A DNA stretch of 17,427 nt from Symbiodinium natans (GCA_905221605.1 CAJNDS010002617.1:182501-199927); one strand, 5' to 3'; numbered from the stretch's first letter, positions 8,013 to 16,560 are shown. The notes: generated by a model from the sequence alone, not told the origin. Translations and numbers: made by a program.

Positions 8013-8200
8013 TCAAGTGCGCCAAGACGCCTCACAAAGAAGCTGGAAGGCATAGCAAACCCCTACATCCACAGCCATGCCCAGGAATGAACAGCGAAGA
8101 CAATGAGCAGCCCACGCGACCACAAGCTGAAGGTCTTCCTTGTCCACCTTGCGCACATGGTCCACGTCCTTGCAACGCAGCTCAAGCCAGGGAGATGTCC
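8013..8200 (-). CDS. Probable terminal exon, hypothetical protein
   Basis: Acceptor AACCGTGCAAG|G, then 61 codons and a TGA at 8015-8013. It starts TSPWLELRCKDVDHVRKVDK and ends in a more hydrophobic stretch, SFLGMAVDVGVCYAFQLL. The hydrophobic end could be a membrane segment or could lie beyond an undetected donor. Confidence 0.4.
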
Positions 8201-8300
8201 CTTGCACGGTTCTTGTCAAGTTCTTTCCTGGGCTCTCTTCATGTTGAAGACCTCGGTACCAAGCCTCAGCATCGACTTGACGGGTACGCAATGCACACAC

Positions 8301-8377
8301 CCAGTGGCACAGTGACATCTGTGCGCCTTTCCAGGCGCTCTTCTAAATGCATCAGCTGCGGAGGCGCGACCTCCGAA
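8301..8377 (-). CDS. Probable 25-codon exon, hypothetical protein
   Basis: Acceptor CATTCTGCGGCAG and donor CACTGG|GTGTGT. The translation runs SEVAPPQLMHLEERLERRTD then VTVPL. Its first base completes the codon left open at 8755 across a 377-nt intron, and its last base is completed by GG at 8200 across a 100-nt intron. Confidence 0.42.
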
Positions 8378-8484
8378 CTGCCGCAGAATGTCAGAAAGTA
8401 CCCCATGCAAACCCCCCGATGCAGAAACCGGCTCTGACAGCTCAGCAACGGAAAGCTGAGTTCCCAGCTCCCTCTTCTATACTG

Positions 8485-8508
8485 CCCATGCCCATGCTCA
8501 TGCTCATG
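8485..8508. repeat. Hexamer repeat (CCCATG)2(CTCATG)2
   Basis: Four hexamer units inside the putative 377-nt intron of the minus-strand gene. Confidence 0.85.
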
Positions 8509-8754
8509 AGGCCATCAAGCGAAAGGGAATCCCGAAAGCTTCCCAGGGCCTGGCACTGCACTCCTCTATGTGACTTCTGCGCACATGGTTCAATGGCCAT
8601 TCGTCATTCCATGTCCAGTCTTCTCTCCACGCTGCCGAGCGGCCATGGAACTTCGCACCGGCATGCTGCTAACTGGGACACCTCCCCCTTGCAGCCACCT
8701 GAGACAAGCCTTCAGCTAACATTTCTACATGCTTGGCCTTTCTGGGGCACTCAC

Positions 8755-9109
8755 TGCACCACTTTCGCTTCAAACTCTTCGCGATCATTGTCGAACCTGG
8801 CCGGCAAATACACTTTAGACATGAGCTCTTCCCCTCCCGGTGCACTAGCGACAAACAGCCGTGGGAGCTGTTGAAGGCACATGGCGAGATCCTTGCCCAT
8901 CTCGTCTCTGGGCTTGAAACACCAACTCCACCTGAATCGATACTTTGACCTCTTGTTTAACGACTCGCGCAGCTTAAGCATACCCAACTCAATCTCCCAC
9001 CTGATGTCTGCCTCGCCAACCATCTGCCACGGAAGCCTGCTGTCATCTTCAACCAGGAAGGTGCGAGTCCTGAGGACTGAGGATGCTGTGTCCCCAGACT
9101 CCGGTGTAT
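8755..9109 (-). CDS. Probable 117-codon exon, hypothetical protein
   Basis: The strongest exon-like segment. The donor is GGTGCA|GTGAGT. The acceptor is CTCGTTTGCAG at 9110, or alternatively AACTTTTCAG with a start at 9138. The translation includes TFLVEDDSRLPWQMVGEADI, LNKRSKYRFRWSWCFKPRDE, PRLFVASAPGGEELMSKVYL and ARFDNDREEFEAKVV. The composition is that of a soluble, charged protein. No family is recognised. Confidence 0.5.
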
Positions 9110-9303
9110 CTGCAAACGAGGGCCGAGCTCCACATGATCTGAAAAGTTAACATGCTTTCTGCTTTCGTTGGGCCTGGCTTCCTCGGTGAACTGCACATCC
9201 GCAGTCGGAGAACTGTTGCAGGTAGCATTTGGGCCGGTGCTGCCCTTGTGCTTTCCGCTTCTTCCTCCGGGCTGCAAAGCAGAATGCAGCTACAGCCTAC
9301 AGC

Positions 9304-9445
9304 TTTACATGACGAACTGTTAAAACAATGTGGTTCGGCCGCTCCTCCGGATCTGGAAAGAGCTGCTTTTGAAGCATCCTGGATGCCACACCCACATAAA
9401 GTCTTGGGAACTCCACGACATGATACGTGGACATCGCAAACGTGC
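9304..9445 (-). CDS. Probable exon, 3' boundary uncertain
   Basis: Acceptor GACTGCGGAG|G, then a frame reading TFAMSTYHVVEFPRLYVGVA and QLFPDPEERPNHIVLTVRHV. It stops soon after, at a TAG at 9300-9298, so the donor must precede that. Either CAT|GTAAAG (9309) or a GC donor (9304) is possible, and only the second matches the phase of an exon starting at 9138. The interval 9140-9290 is open in all three frames and unresolved. Confidence 0.42.
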
Positions 9446-9625
9446 CTCCGCAGTCGTCGCGGCAGGAACTCCAGAAATGAAAGCAACGTCTGGTTGACGG
9501 ACTGCCCAGCACATGTGACTATGCACCGGGACGCACCGTGACACGAGGATGAGTACCATGAGCACTTCAGTCCCAGTCAAAGTAAGCGCAAGCAAGTAGT
9601 AAAGTACGCATGGCTTTCTGCTCAC

Positions 9626-9683
9626 TCTGAACATCAGACAGCGCCTCAATGTCGGCTTTGACCTCCGCAATTCCCCGATTGAC
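9626..9683 (-). CDS. Probable coiled-coil exon
   Basis: Acceptor TATGTTGCAG|G and donor TTCAGA|GTGAGC bound 19 codons plus 1 base. It encodes VNRGIAEVKADIEALSDVQ. The spare A pairs with GC at the start of the next segment to give a serine codon, across a 180-nt intron. Confidence 0.45.
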
Positions 9684-9739
9684 CTGCAACATAGTACAGA
9701 ACCATGCCATCCGCAGAAATTCAAAAAGAGCCGGTTGGC

Positions 9740-9844
9740 CTGCCCATCGAGATCCAAGAGCTTCTTGCCCAAACGAGCAATGCGCGAGGAGTTGACTTCG
9801 TCCTCAACAAAGACGGTCGATCTACCGCTTTGCCGCAAAGTCAG
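9740..9844 (-). CDS. Probable coiled-coil exon ending at a GC donor
   Basis: The frame opens after a TGA at 9847-9845; the true acceptor is not fixed. It includes GRSTVFVEDEVNSSRIARLG and KKLLDLDGQ. The donor is CAG|GCCAAC. Removing the 56-nt GC-AG intron (9684-9739) joins it in phase 0 to VNRGIAEVKADIEAL, giving a continuous heptad-like pattern. A competing frame (PALFEFLRMAWFCTMLQ) reads through into the next exon without an intron. Confidence 0.4.
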
Positions 9845-10116
9845 TCAACAGTCTGAGGTCACTGCAGATGAGTCAGGCATGTGCCCAGCAGCCGATTCTG
9901 CACCTCTTCTTGAGTTCTCCGCAGCGAAAGCATCGATACGAGATGGTACAACTGAGCTGAGATGATGTGAGATCTCTGTGTCTGTCAAGCTTTGACGAAA
10001 TGCCCTCAACGGTGCTGGTTACCGTGAACATGCCTTGAGTCGATGCCTCGTTCTAACCACGAGAAAATCATGAGAATGCACAATGAAGGCCAGCGGCCCT
10101 ACCATGCCATTCCTAC

Positions 10117-10232
10117 ATCGCGAAACGCTTTCCTGAGGCTCCCACTGGCATCGGTTGGCACTGCAGTCCGCTCCGCCATCTGCCTAAAAGCGCGCCCCGG
10201 AAGAGACATACTGCAGATTGCGAGTGCAAAGT
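10117..10232 (-). CDS. Probable exon, hypothetical protein
   Basis: Acceptor TTGTTGTCTTTCAG and donor CGCGAT|GTAGGA bound 2 bases plus 38 codons. It includes SLPGRAFRQMAERTAVPTD and SGSLRKAFRD and is basic. Weaker candidates upstream are a stretch with LPSRPPEMQQMATVQGAQRT (about 10,270-10,366) and one with FQAIVSVGEKDNKKPKLKAG (about 10,475-10,545). Confidence 0.35.
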
Positions 10233-11315
10233 CTGAAAGACAACAACAACTCGAGTGTACTTGCATTATCTTGCAATCATGCAGTATAAACTGGCGTTCT
10301 TTGCGCGCCCTGAACCGTTGCCATCTGCTGCATCTCAGGTGGCCTCGATGGCAAGGTCGCTCCAGCCTGAACACCCGTTCTCACAGCCAGCACCATATTA
10401 CAACATACTTCAACTCACACATATTGTTCGCATGTTTGAAATGGCACGCTTACTTCCATATCCTTGCTTCCATCACTCCATCAGTCCGGCCTTCAGCTTG
10501 GGCTTCTTGTTGTCTTTTTCTCCCACCGAGACGATGGCTTGGAATGAGCCTCTCGAGAGTTCACACCATGTAGTGCCACGCCGAGCCACTGAGTTCGCTT
10601 TTTGCTGACAACAAAGAACACAGCTCAAGGCTGTGAATATGTAGCTTCGAAGCAATGATCTGGGGGCTGACCAGAATCAACTTTCTGGTGATCCATGGCG
10701 GCTCCATGCCTTGGGAATGTGAAGGGGCCGTGATCGGCTCTTGCATGGTTCAACCCGGTGCTCCGGAATGTTCAATCTGAGATCAGACACACCAACAGGT
10801 AGTCCAGCCGAGACTGTTGATACACAACCTGGGGCAGCGGTTTGCCGTGGGGCCAGGACTGGTGAAGACCGGTGCCCTTTTGCATCCTTTGGCCCTTCTG
10901 GGCCTGGTCCACGATGTTGCTCACCTGGTGAGCAGATATGAGCAGAGCGACACCAAGCAACGCATCGTTCAAGACCTGTGCACGTCTCTAGGCTGGCCAC
11001 ATGCCCGAGGCTCACATGAACATGGAACATGGCTATACAAGATTGTATGTCAGGGAACCACCTCCCCTCTCCCCTCTCCCCTCCCCCGAGGACCACAGCA
11101 GGGACACGGCTTCTCTTGGGACACTCCAGGGATACTCGGCTCTCTGCGGGCTCCTCTCAAGACTAGGAGGGACCTACGAGAGCTTGTGAGAGCTTGTGGT
11201 GCGTGGCGGTGTTTTCTGTGCGTGGTCTGTGCCTGGCGGTTGTCTTGCTAACACTCTATATCACGGGCTGGCAGGCCATTCTAAACATCAGCGAAAGGGG
11301 GGTGGGTGATCTTGC
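10233..11315. other. Unresolved stretch of the minus-strand gene region
   Basis: Contains open frames on both strands. On the minus strand a frame with VLNDALLGVALLISAHQ runs into a perfect CAG|GTGAGC donor near 10930. The plus-strand frame at 10817-11251 overlaps it. A CT-rich tract (CCCCTCT units) lies at 11061-11087. I cannot define exons here with confidence. Confidence 0.35.
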
Positions 11316-11450
11316 GAAAACCCCATAAGCCCCAAACCCCTAAAATCCTTTCCTAGACCATGAGCCCTAACACCCTAAACCCCCAAAACCCTAAGCGCAT
11401 AAAACCTTGAGCCCTAAAACTCCAAACCCTAAACATCCCTAAACCAAACA
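11316..11450 (-). repeat. Degenerate CCCTAAA tract
   Basis: Units such as CCCCTAAAA, CCCTAACA, CCCTAAA and CCCTAAAAC with frequent substitutions. It is the left half of the third inverted telomere-like pair and is the most decayed. Confidence 0.85.
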
Positions 11451-11474
11451 CCACGGGGGGGAGGGGGTCAGGAT

Positions 11475-11522
11475 GTAGGGTCTTAGGGTTTAGGGGCTTT
11501 CGGGTTATAGGGTTTTAGGGTT
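11475..11522 (+). repeat. Degenerate TTTAGGG tract
   Basis: GTAGGG, CTTAGGG, TTTAGGGG and TTTTAGGG units, separated from the CCCTAAA tract by a short G-rich spacer. Confidence 0.85.
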
Positions 11523-11631
11523 GGTCAGGTTTTGTGGATTTTGCGCTTGTTTTGAATCGAAGGGTTCTCAGGGTTTTCATTCAAACGCTGGTCTTAGTTT
11601 CGGGCTGGTGTGAGTTTTTGAGTTTCGGTGT

Positions 11632-11693
11632 GGGGGGGGGGGGGGGGGTGGGGTAGGGGGGGGGCGGTAGGGGAGGGTGGGGGACGGAAGCAT
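11632..11693. repeat. Poly-G and GGGGTAGGGG-type tract
   Basis: A run of 17 G followed by GGGGTAGGG, GGGCGGTAGGGG and GGGTGGGGG. It closely resembles 5040-5085, and like that one lies beside an inverted telomere-like pair. Confidence 0.88.
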
Positions 11694-11723
11694 ATATGTG
11701 GAGGAGAACAACAACATATATCC

Positions 11724-11742
11724 ATATATATATATATATATA
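11724..11742. repeat. (TA)n dinucleotide repeat
   Basis: Nineteen bases of alternating A and T, followed by a short CA run. Confidence 0.9.
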
Positions 11743-11968
11743 CATACACACACTAGTCTGTAGATATTGATGCGTCAATGTTTACTGGTGTGTACTCGTG
11801 TGCCATCCCTGACCTCGGCTTGGAGCCGCTTCAGCTTCTCCACTGCGAAGTTGGCCTCAGTTTAAAAGGGCAACTCTAAGACTCTATGAGGCCTAGCCCG
11901 AAAGCTCACTTAGAACTCTGTTTTGTTGAAGGCTGCTTCTTTGATGTGAAAGGGATCGTGCCTGGCCC

Positions 11969-12373
11969 TCAGCATGCTTGTGGGCAGATCGGAGGCCCGC
12001 AATCTTCAGCATGCCTCGGAGGAGTCGCAAAGTCTTCTGAGGTTTCTGGGACATGTCGGGCTGCTTGGGTTCCGGGCTTTGCTGCTGGCTGTCCTGCAAC
12101 CTCTTCACTTTGTCCTCGACGTCCTGTGAATTCGCATAACGTTTGACGACACAGTAACTGATAAACGGGGCCGAGGTCTCTCCACTGAATTCGGGCGATA
12201 CATCTAAATGTGCACCACGACTCTGGATCTGCGGCACAGGCATCCTGCATGTCCCTTGCACTCGGCCCTTCGCCACTCCTTAGAGATGGAATGAGATGCG
12301 GACGGTACTGGCACAGCACATGCGACTGCCATTGCCAACAGCCCAGGGTGTCTGACAGAGCACGAGCTCTCTC
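11969..12373 (-). CDS. Probable exon with in-frame stop, hypothetical protein
   Basis: Acceptor CTTCTGGTGCAG|G; joins the preceding exon in phase 0 across a 56-nt GT-AG intron. The frame is open for 134 codons: it begins ERARALSDTLGCWQWQSHVL, contains RDMQDACAADPESWCTF and ends with a Pro/Glu-rich tail before a TGA at 11971-11969. A second frame in the 3' half (KRYANSQDVEDKVKRLQDSQ) is also protein-like, so there may be an undetected intron inside. Confidence 0.4.
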   Translation of the reverse strand, partial: ERARALSDTLGCWQWQSHVLCQYRPHLIPSLRSGEGPSARDMQDACAADPESWCTFRCIARIQWRDLGPVYQLLCRQTLCEFTGRRGQSEEVAGQPAAKPGTQAARHVPETSEDFATPPRHAEDCGPPICPQAC

Positions 12374-12429
12374 CTGCACCAGAAGGGGCAAGATGACAGT
12401 GCATGTGCAAGCGTGTGCAGCCTGCGCAC

Positions 12430-12723
12430 CTGATCGTCTGTCTCAATGTTGTGGAGCAGCGCGGCGTTCAACTTCTTGTCGAACTCACTCCGCACTGACC
12501 TATATATGCCCTGTAACATGATTCGACAATGCTTCCAACCGAACTCGTGCAAAGAGACACAGAAGCGTGGGCCCGTGGGCCTCATTTCGTTGCTGACAAC
12601 ACTGAGGATGACGTCGACCTGCAACCCACCCTTCTGCCAAAACAATCTTGTGTGAGCTTTGAGCATCTGTGAGCATGCATTGGCCCATTCCCAGCGCTTT
12701 TCTAACACCTCAAGGTCGCCAGA
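12430..12723 (-). CDS. Probable 98-codon exon, hypothetical protein
   Basis: Acceptor TTCGGGCGCAG and donor GATCAG|GTGCGC, phase 0 at the right end of translation. It begins SGDLEVLEKRWEWANACSQM, contains RSEFDKKLNAALLHNIETDD and is helix-rich. Read-through past the donor stays open for a while, but the next segment in another frame is more protein-like. The family is not recognised. Confidence 0.45.
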
Positions 12724-12979
12724 CTGCGCCCGAAAGGTAAACTACAGAGCTGAATGCAGTCTCTCACTTGCTTCTCCTCGCCGATTCAGCCTGCTGCCAA
12801 TAAGTCACGGGATTTCAAGCACACAGCACAAGGAGCTCAGAAAGTGAGGACGTCAGGACCCACAGCGCCAGCAGCTGAAATCGCATGCGGCAACTGTAGC
12901 CACTCCAGCAACCTGCTCCTCCTCCGCCTCCCTGGCCAACACCTCCAAACTATCGCTGCCCACTCATGCAAGGAGTTCA

Positions 12980-13051
12980 GTTGCGTGTCCCATCTAGGAG
13001 GAGGACATTTTCGCCGAGCATAATGCTCATCACCACAGCATCGTGCTCTGC
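12980..13051 (-). CDS. Probable exon, 3' boundary uncertain
   Basis: Acceptor GACCTTCCAG|G, phase 0. It encodes AEHDAVVMSIMLGENVLLLD and is open until a TGA at 12979-12977, so its donor must lie before that. A further protein-like stretch, SLEVLAREAEEEQVAGVA, follows GTGGGCAG at 12955, but I could not find a donor giving a consistent phase without a non-canonical site. Confidence 0.4.
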
Positions 13052-13109
13052 CTGGAAGGTCCATTCTCTTCTCTGAGCATTTCAAGCTGCACGGGCCGTG
13101 GAGCTACAC

Positions 13110-13164
13110 CTCATCCACTTGATGCTGCAGGAACTCTATGCTGTCCACAAGCCCATCCACACGC
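13110..13164 (-). CDS. Probable 18-codon exon, coiled-coil-like
   Basis: Acceptor CAGACTTGCAG|G and donor GATGAG|GTGTAG. It encodes RVDGLVDSIEFLQHQVDE, an amphipathic helix. It ends in phase 0 and joins the segment at 13051 across a 58-nt intron. Confidence 0.42.
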
Positions 13165-13399
13165 CTGCAAGTCTGAAGAGCTGAAGGCAATCCAAGCAAG
13201 GCAAGTGCAAGGACAGGGAGAACATGTGAGAAGTAAGCCTCATGTCTTTCGCCATTAGTCTGGAAAGCACAGAGTTGAACTCGCTGTCCTCCGGCCTGTC
13301 AAGCACTCGGCGGCTTGATCGCGAAAGGCTCTGCTGGGGGGGCACTGAGGGCTCAACATTGCATCGGCAGTTTCTCCGACTCTACTGGAGATACACGAC

Positions 13400-13616
13400 C
13401 TTGCCAACTGGCATGCTGTCGACTTCTGTTCGTCACATGCCCATTTAGCTGGGGAGGAGACTCCAGCTTTTGCAGCTCAACCGACCACATGACCAGTTGC
13501 GTAAACAGCTGGAACCGTCTCCTGTGAACGTGGTGAATGCTTCCAATGTCTGCAAAACGCCTCCAGTGAGGACAGTGCGGGACCATTGCTTGCAACTCAT
13601 CCATTTTCTGAAAGGC
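13400..13616 (-). CDS. Probable exon, hypothetical protein
   Basis: Acceptor GATTGCCAG|G; frame open for at least 72 codons, beginning AFQKMDELQAMVPHCPHWRR and including RRRFQLFTQLVMWSVELQ and LESPPQLNG. A possible donor is GGCAAG|GTCGTG at 13399. The segment is basic and rich in aromatic and histidine residues. The right boundary is better supported than the left one. Downstream, a frame containing DRPEDSEFNSVLSRLMAKDM (about 13225-13310) may be a further exon. Confidence 0.42.
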
Positions 13617-13755
13617 CTGGCAATCTGGCAGCGTATATCTCCGTGGCCGGCTTACCCAGGCTGCAATGCTTATGTAAGGCAGCGGCGCTGTCGGACAGTG
13701 CCGGAAAAACCTTCGGTTTTGAAAGAAAGAGACATCGGAATTGCCAAAAAAACAC

Positions 13756-13815
13756 ATCGCGAAGATGCATGGCCACCTTCGTAATCTTTTCACAGAGGTC
13801 CTTGGGCTTGAACTC
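13756..13815 (-). CDS. Probable 20-codon exon, hypothetical protein
   Basis: Acceptor ATCTCACACCAG|G and donor CGCGAT|GTGTTT. It encodes a charged helix-like peptide, EFKPKDLCEKITKVAMHLRD, in phase 0 at both ends. The intron to its left-hand partner (13816-13899) is 84 nt. Confidence 0.42.
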
Positions 13816-13899
13816 CTGGTGTGAGATGGGCATGACAACAAGCGCGTTCAACTCCAAACAACTTCCGCATTGGCCCTCGACCATCCTCCCACTTCTCAC

Positions 13900-14040
13900 C
13901 AGGAGCATCCCCACCGCGAAACAAGGCAAATGTGGGAGTGCCTCCGAAGCTCCCAAGGCGAGATGCCAGCGCGCAGACAACTCAGCAGCCACGCCTCTTG
14001 CAACTGGACAACCGTCCGGAAAGTCGTTCTTCTCAATGTT
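13900..14040 (-). CDS. Possible exon, start uncertain
   Basis: The frame contains IEKNDFPDGCPVARG and ends CFAVGMLL at a donor G|GTGAGA, phase 0, in agreement with the next segment at 13815. The left boundary given is only where this frame is comfortably open. Another frame through the same DNA reads GSFGGTPTFALFRGGDAPG and looks equally protein-like but does not match the phase of the next exon. Confidence 0.3.
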
Positions 14041-14154
14041 TAACCTCAATCACACTTCTGGCATGCTACATGACTCTGTAAAGAGGTTCTGAAGCGTAGG
14101 ACCTCTTCAGGCGAAAAGGTGCCTGGCACGGTGTGAAAGAACTGCCTTCCAGCT

Positions 14155-14318
14155 TCACTGTCTTAATGTTGGTGCCTTGTTCTCAAGCAGGAGCTCACCC
14201 TTAGCCGTGTGTAAACGAGATGGCACCACTCCAAGCAAAGCATAACGGGCACCAAGGTCCCAACCAAGGAGTTGATGAAAGGTCTCATCAAGAAGCAAAG
14301 GAAGCAGGTGTCCTGCGG
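14155..14318 (-). CDS. Probable exon with in-frame stop, hypothetical protein
   Basis: A pyrimidine-rich acceptor TGTTTCTTTGCAG opens a frame starting AGHLLPLLLDETFHQLLGWD and ending at a TGA at 14157-14155 after KAPTLRQ. It is leucine-rich and amphipathic. It could be a terminal exon. A second frame (FLCFLMRPFINSLVGT) ending at a GTGAGC donor is a competing reading and looks membrane-like. Confidence 0.35.
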
Positions 14319-14773
14319 CTGCAAAGAAACAACATGCAAGCAGCAACAACAACAATGCACAGACGTCTGATGTCCTCATACATTTGCAGTAACACCATCG
14401 GTTTTCCTGGCTGGCTGTCGGCCAGAACATCCTGCACGAGTTGCCATCAAGAGGACTGCAATAAAGCCGCTTGCAAGATATCAGATCATGCACTCCTTCT
14501 GAAAAGATGCGTTTGAGACAAGGGGAACCGCCTTCGGTGCCTGCCAACACCATGGTGACACCGCTGCTGCGCTGCACATTCTTAGGTAGGTGCCTTGACC
14601 CTTGTGAGATCCTGGGAAACTGGCTTGAAAAAGTCCAAGACCTGGTCTCTCGGCAACAGGCCATGCTGTCATGATGTCTGCAAGCCTCCATTTGTGCACG
14701 TGGCGCGCCTCCTGCTTTGGGATCTCACCCCCAATGTGCAAAACCGATCTTGGCATGTGCACGGCTGACTCAC

Positions 14774-14840
14774 GCTGACGGCGGCATTGTTTCGAAGTCA
14801 TGACATGAGGCAACGGCTTTCGCTGTCCCTTGTACATAAC
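14774..14840 (-). CDS. Probable short exon, hypothetical protein
   Basis: Acceptor AACTTCCAG|G and donor GTCAGC|GTGAGT bound 67 nt (22 codons plus 1 base). The translation starts VMYKGQRKPLPHVM and is basic. A following segment may begin at 14677 after GGCTTGCAG (IMTAWPVAERPGLGLFQ), which would complete the split codon. Confidence 0.38.
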
Positions 14841-14889
14841 CTGGAAGTTCACGGGCATCAAAGCCAAAGGCTTCTCAGACTCAGCGTAC

Positions 14890-15028
14890 CCTGTCAAAGC
14901 GTGAAAGTAAGCTCTGGACCACTCTGAGTGGTGACTGCGCGCCTTCTTCGGCGTCATCGTCACCTTCCCGAAGTGAAGGACCCTTACGTCCGTCCGTGAC
15001 AACACCCTTGCACACTGCTGGGCCAAAC
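14890..15028 (-). CDS. Probable exon, hypothetical protein
   Basis: Acceptor CGCACCCAG|G and donor CAGG|GTACGC bound 139 nt (1 base plus 46 codons). The translation begins FGPAVCKGVVTDG, continues with an acidic patch EGDDDAEEGA, and ends SLLSRFDR. It ends in phase 0 and joins the next segment across a 49-nt intron. An alternative frame through the same DNA is also open (HFGKVTMTPKKARS), so the frame is not certain. Confidence 0.38.
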
Positions 15029-15667
15029 CTGGGTGCGGAAGAGGTGGGTCACCTCACCAAATGCTACCACATGATTCTTTGCCAGATCAATCCATGATCA
15101 GTCCATGTGCAGCGCTGGCCTTCCTTTCGAACATTCTGATAGTACCTGTAGCCAACAACAATCATCGGGCCAAACGCTACACCTCGCATGCCGGTTGCAG
15201 ATGAAAGTATGCGCGTACACGGCGGAAAGATACTCCTCCAAAATGACCCTAAAGCCATAGCACCTCCCTTTACAGAAAAATGTCTGGTCATGTCTTATCA
15301 AATAGGGTCGCCAGGGAACCGAAGAGCACCCTGCACATTTGAGATCCAGGGTTAACATTGTCACTGACACGCACCAGCGACGTTGTGAGTGTTAGCGCAG
15401 GTATTCTTCTCGTCCGGCTCTCTTGTTCTCCTGCTTTGGATGTAAATGTAAATAGGAAAACCGAATTTATCCATGTTGTAACCGGAAATCCAGATTTGCT
15501 TGGGTTTATTCGGGAACCTTTGATGTATTGATACTTTGTATAGGAAAACCTTTATTGGGGTCGCACGTATAAACCCGAAACTCTCCCCAGGGAGTTGTTC
15601 TGGCGCCGGGTCTGAACCAAAGTTTTGCAGGACCGGGGGTCATCATAACGAAGGTGGGGGGGACGGC
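15029..15667. other. Unresolved stretch upstream of the minus-strand gene region
   Basis: Minus-strand frames near 15064-15370 include a possible acceptor TTGGCTACAG|G at about 15157, but no consistent exon chain. From 15,410 to 15,580 the DNA is AT-richer, with TAGGAAAACC repeated at about 15449 and 15541. It could contain the 5' end of the gene; no promoter is recognisable. Confidence 0.35.
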
Positions 15668-15806
15668 GGGCCTCTTCTGGCTTCTTCTCGGCCTCTTCTT
15701 GGATTCTTTGGGGGTTTCTTCTGGGCTTCTTCTTGAACCTGAATCAAAACAAACTTCCGCCCCGGACCCGGACCCGCACCTGGACCCAGACTCGGACCCC
15801 CCCCCC
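15668..15806. repeat. CT-rich repeat followed by GGACCC repeat
   Basis: 15668-15740 repeats GGCTTCTTCT and CTCTTCT variants. 15757-15806 repeats GGACCC with spacers (GGACCCGGACCCGCACC), ending in a C-run. Together they open a Ser/Gly-Arg-rich frame on the minus strand that I regard as an artefact. Confidence 0.75.
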
Positions 15807-16560
15807 ACCCACACAAGAAAACGATATCCCCAACACCACCGGAATCTATGCAAGCATCGCAGGCGAAAGGCCCTTTCCCGGCACGATAGATGAGCAATCC
15901 CGGGGCCAGACTTTATGAACATGCACTGTAGCTCCCTCCTGCAAGAAAAGACACTTTTCGCACTGCTTCGCATGAAGTAGGTGTAGGTCGGGGCAACGGA
16001 GTCAGCTCGACGCTTTCCCCTGGAAAACAAGCTGGAACTTCAAAAGCTGCGAGGCCAAAAGCGGCCGCCCAGCTGTAACTCCAAACTTTCACGCTTTCGT
16101 TTTAGCCCCTACGGGGTAGCCTTGCCGAAGGAATCGATGCTTCCGGTCGGCTCTGCAGATCAGGATTTCTGAATCTCGGGTCTGGACTGCTTTAAGGAAT
16201 GAGTCAAAGAGTCAAGTAGCTGCACCACCTCTGCTCGATTGAAAGAAGCTGGCAAGAAGATCTCTTCCCGGAAAGAATTGTCTCCATCAACCCCTTTTTG
16301 TGTTTTTACGACCCCTGCTCAAGATGGGATATCGGGCTCGAGACAACCTAGCATAATGGAAACCGTTCATGAAACGAACTTTTTGGCACAAATGCCGGCC
16401 CCGAAATCCCACCGTTAACACCCCACGTTGCAATATGACCCATACATTAATCCTCCACAGGCTTCTGGGAGATAGTCCGTTTCTCCTGTATTTCATTCCA
16501 CTACCCTTCCATGATGCAATCGGAAAACTTCTACAAACATGTTGCTCGTACACGTCTCGG
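15807..16560. other. Unannotated stretch
   Basis: About 750 bases with only short frames of no recognisable character on either strand. No RNA gene is seen. Confidence 0.45.

Larger units (their letters stand above)
8013..15028 (-). other. Intron-rich gene region (one or more genes), product not recognised
   Basis: No frame longer than about 180 codons exists here, yet the minus strand holds a series of segments with protein-like composition flanked by plausible splice sites. Acceptors are mostly AG|G, as described for dinoflagellate introns. Donors are GT (GTGAGT, GTGAGC, GTGCGC, GTACGC) and at least one GC. Junctions where the reading phase agrees on both sides: 14890/14840, 13900/13815, 13110/13051, 12430/12373, 9740/9683, 9626/9445, 8755/8377 and 8301/8200. 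In-frame stops at 14155, 11969 and 8013 suggest either several genes or undetected introns before these points. I recognise no family. Individual segments are listed separately; the weaker intervals between them are unresolved. Confidence 0.5.

Noticed and set aside
10817-11251. Plus-strand frame of 144 codons
   Set aside because: Its first half looks fairly protein-like, but it overlaps a minus-strand candidate with a perfect donor and its second half is a CT-rich repeat; the strand pattern of the region favours minus.
15506-16030. 174-codon minus-strand frame rich in Ser, Gly and Arg
   Set aside because: Its length depends on the GGACCC and CT-rich repeats; the flanks show no recognisable protein character.
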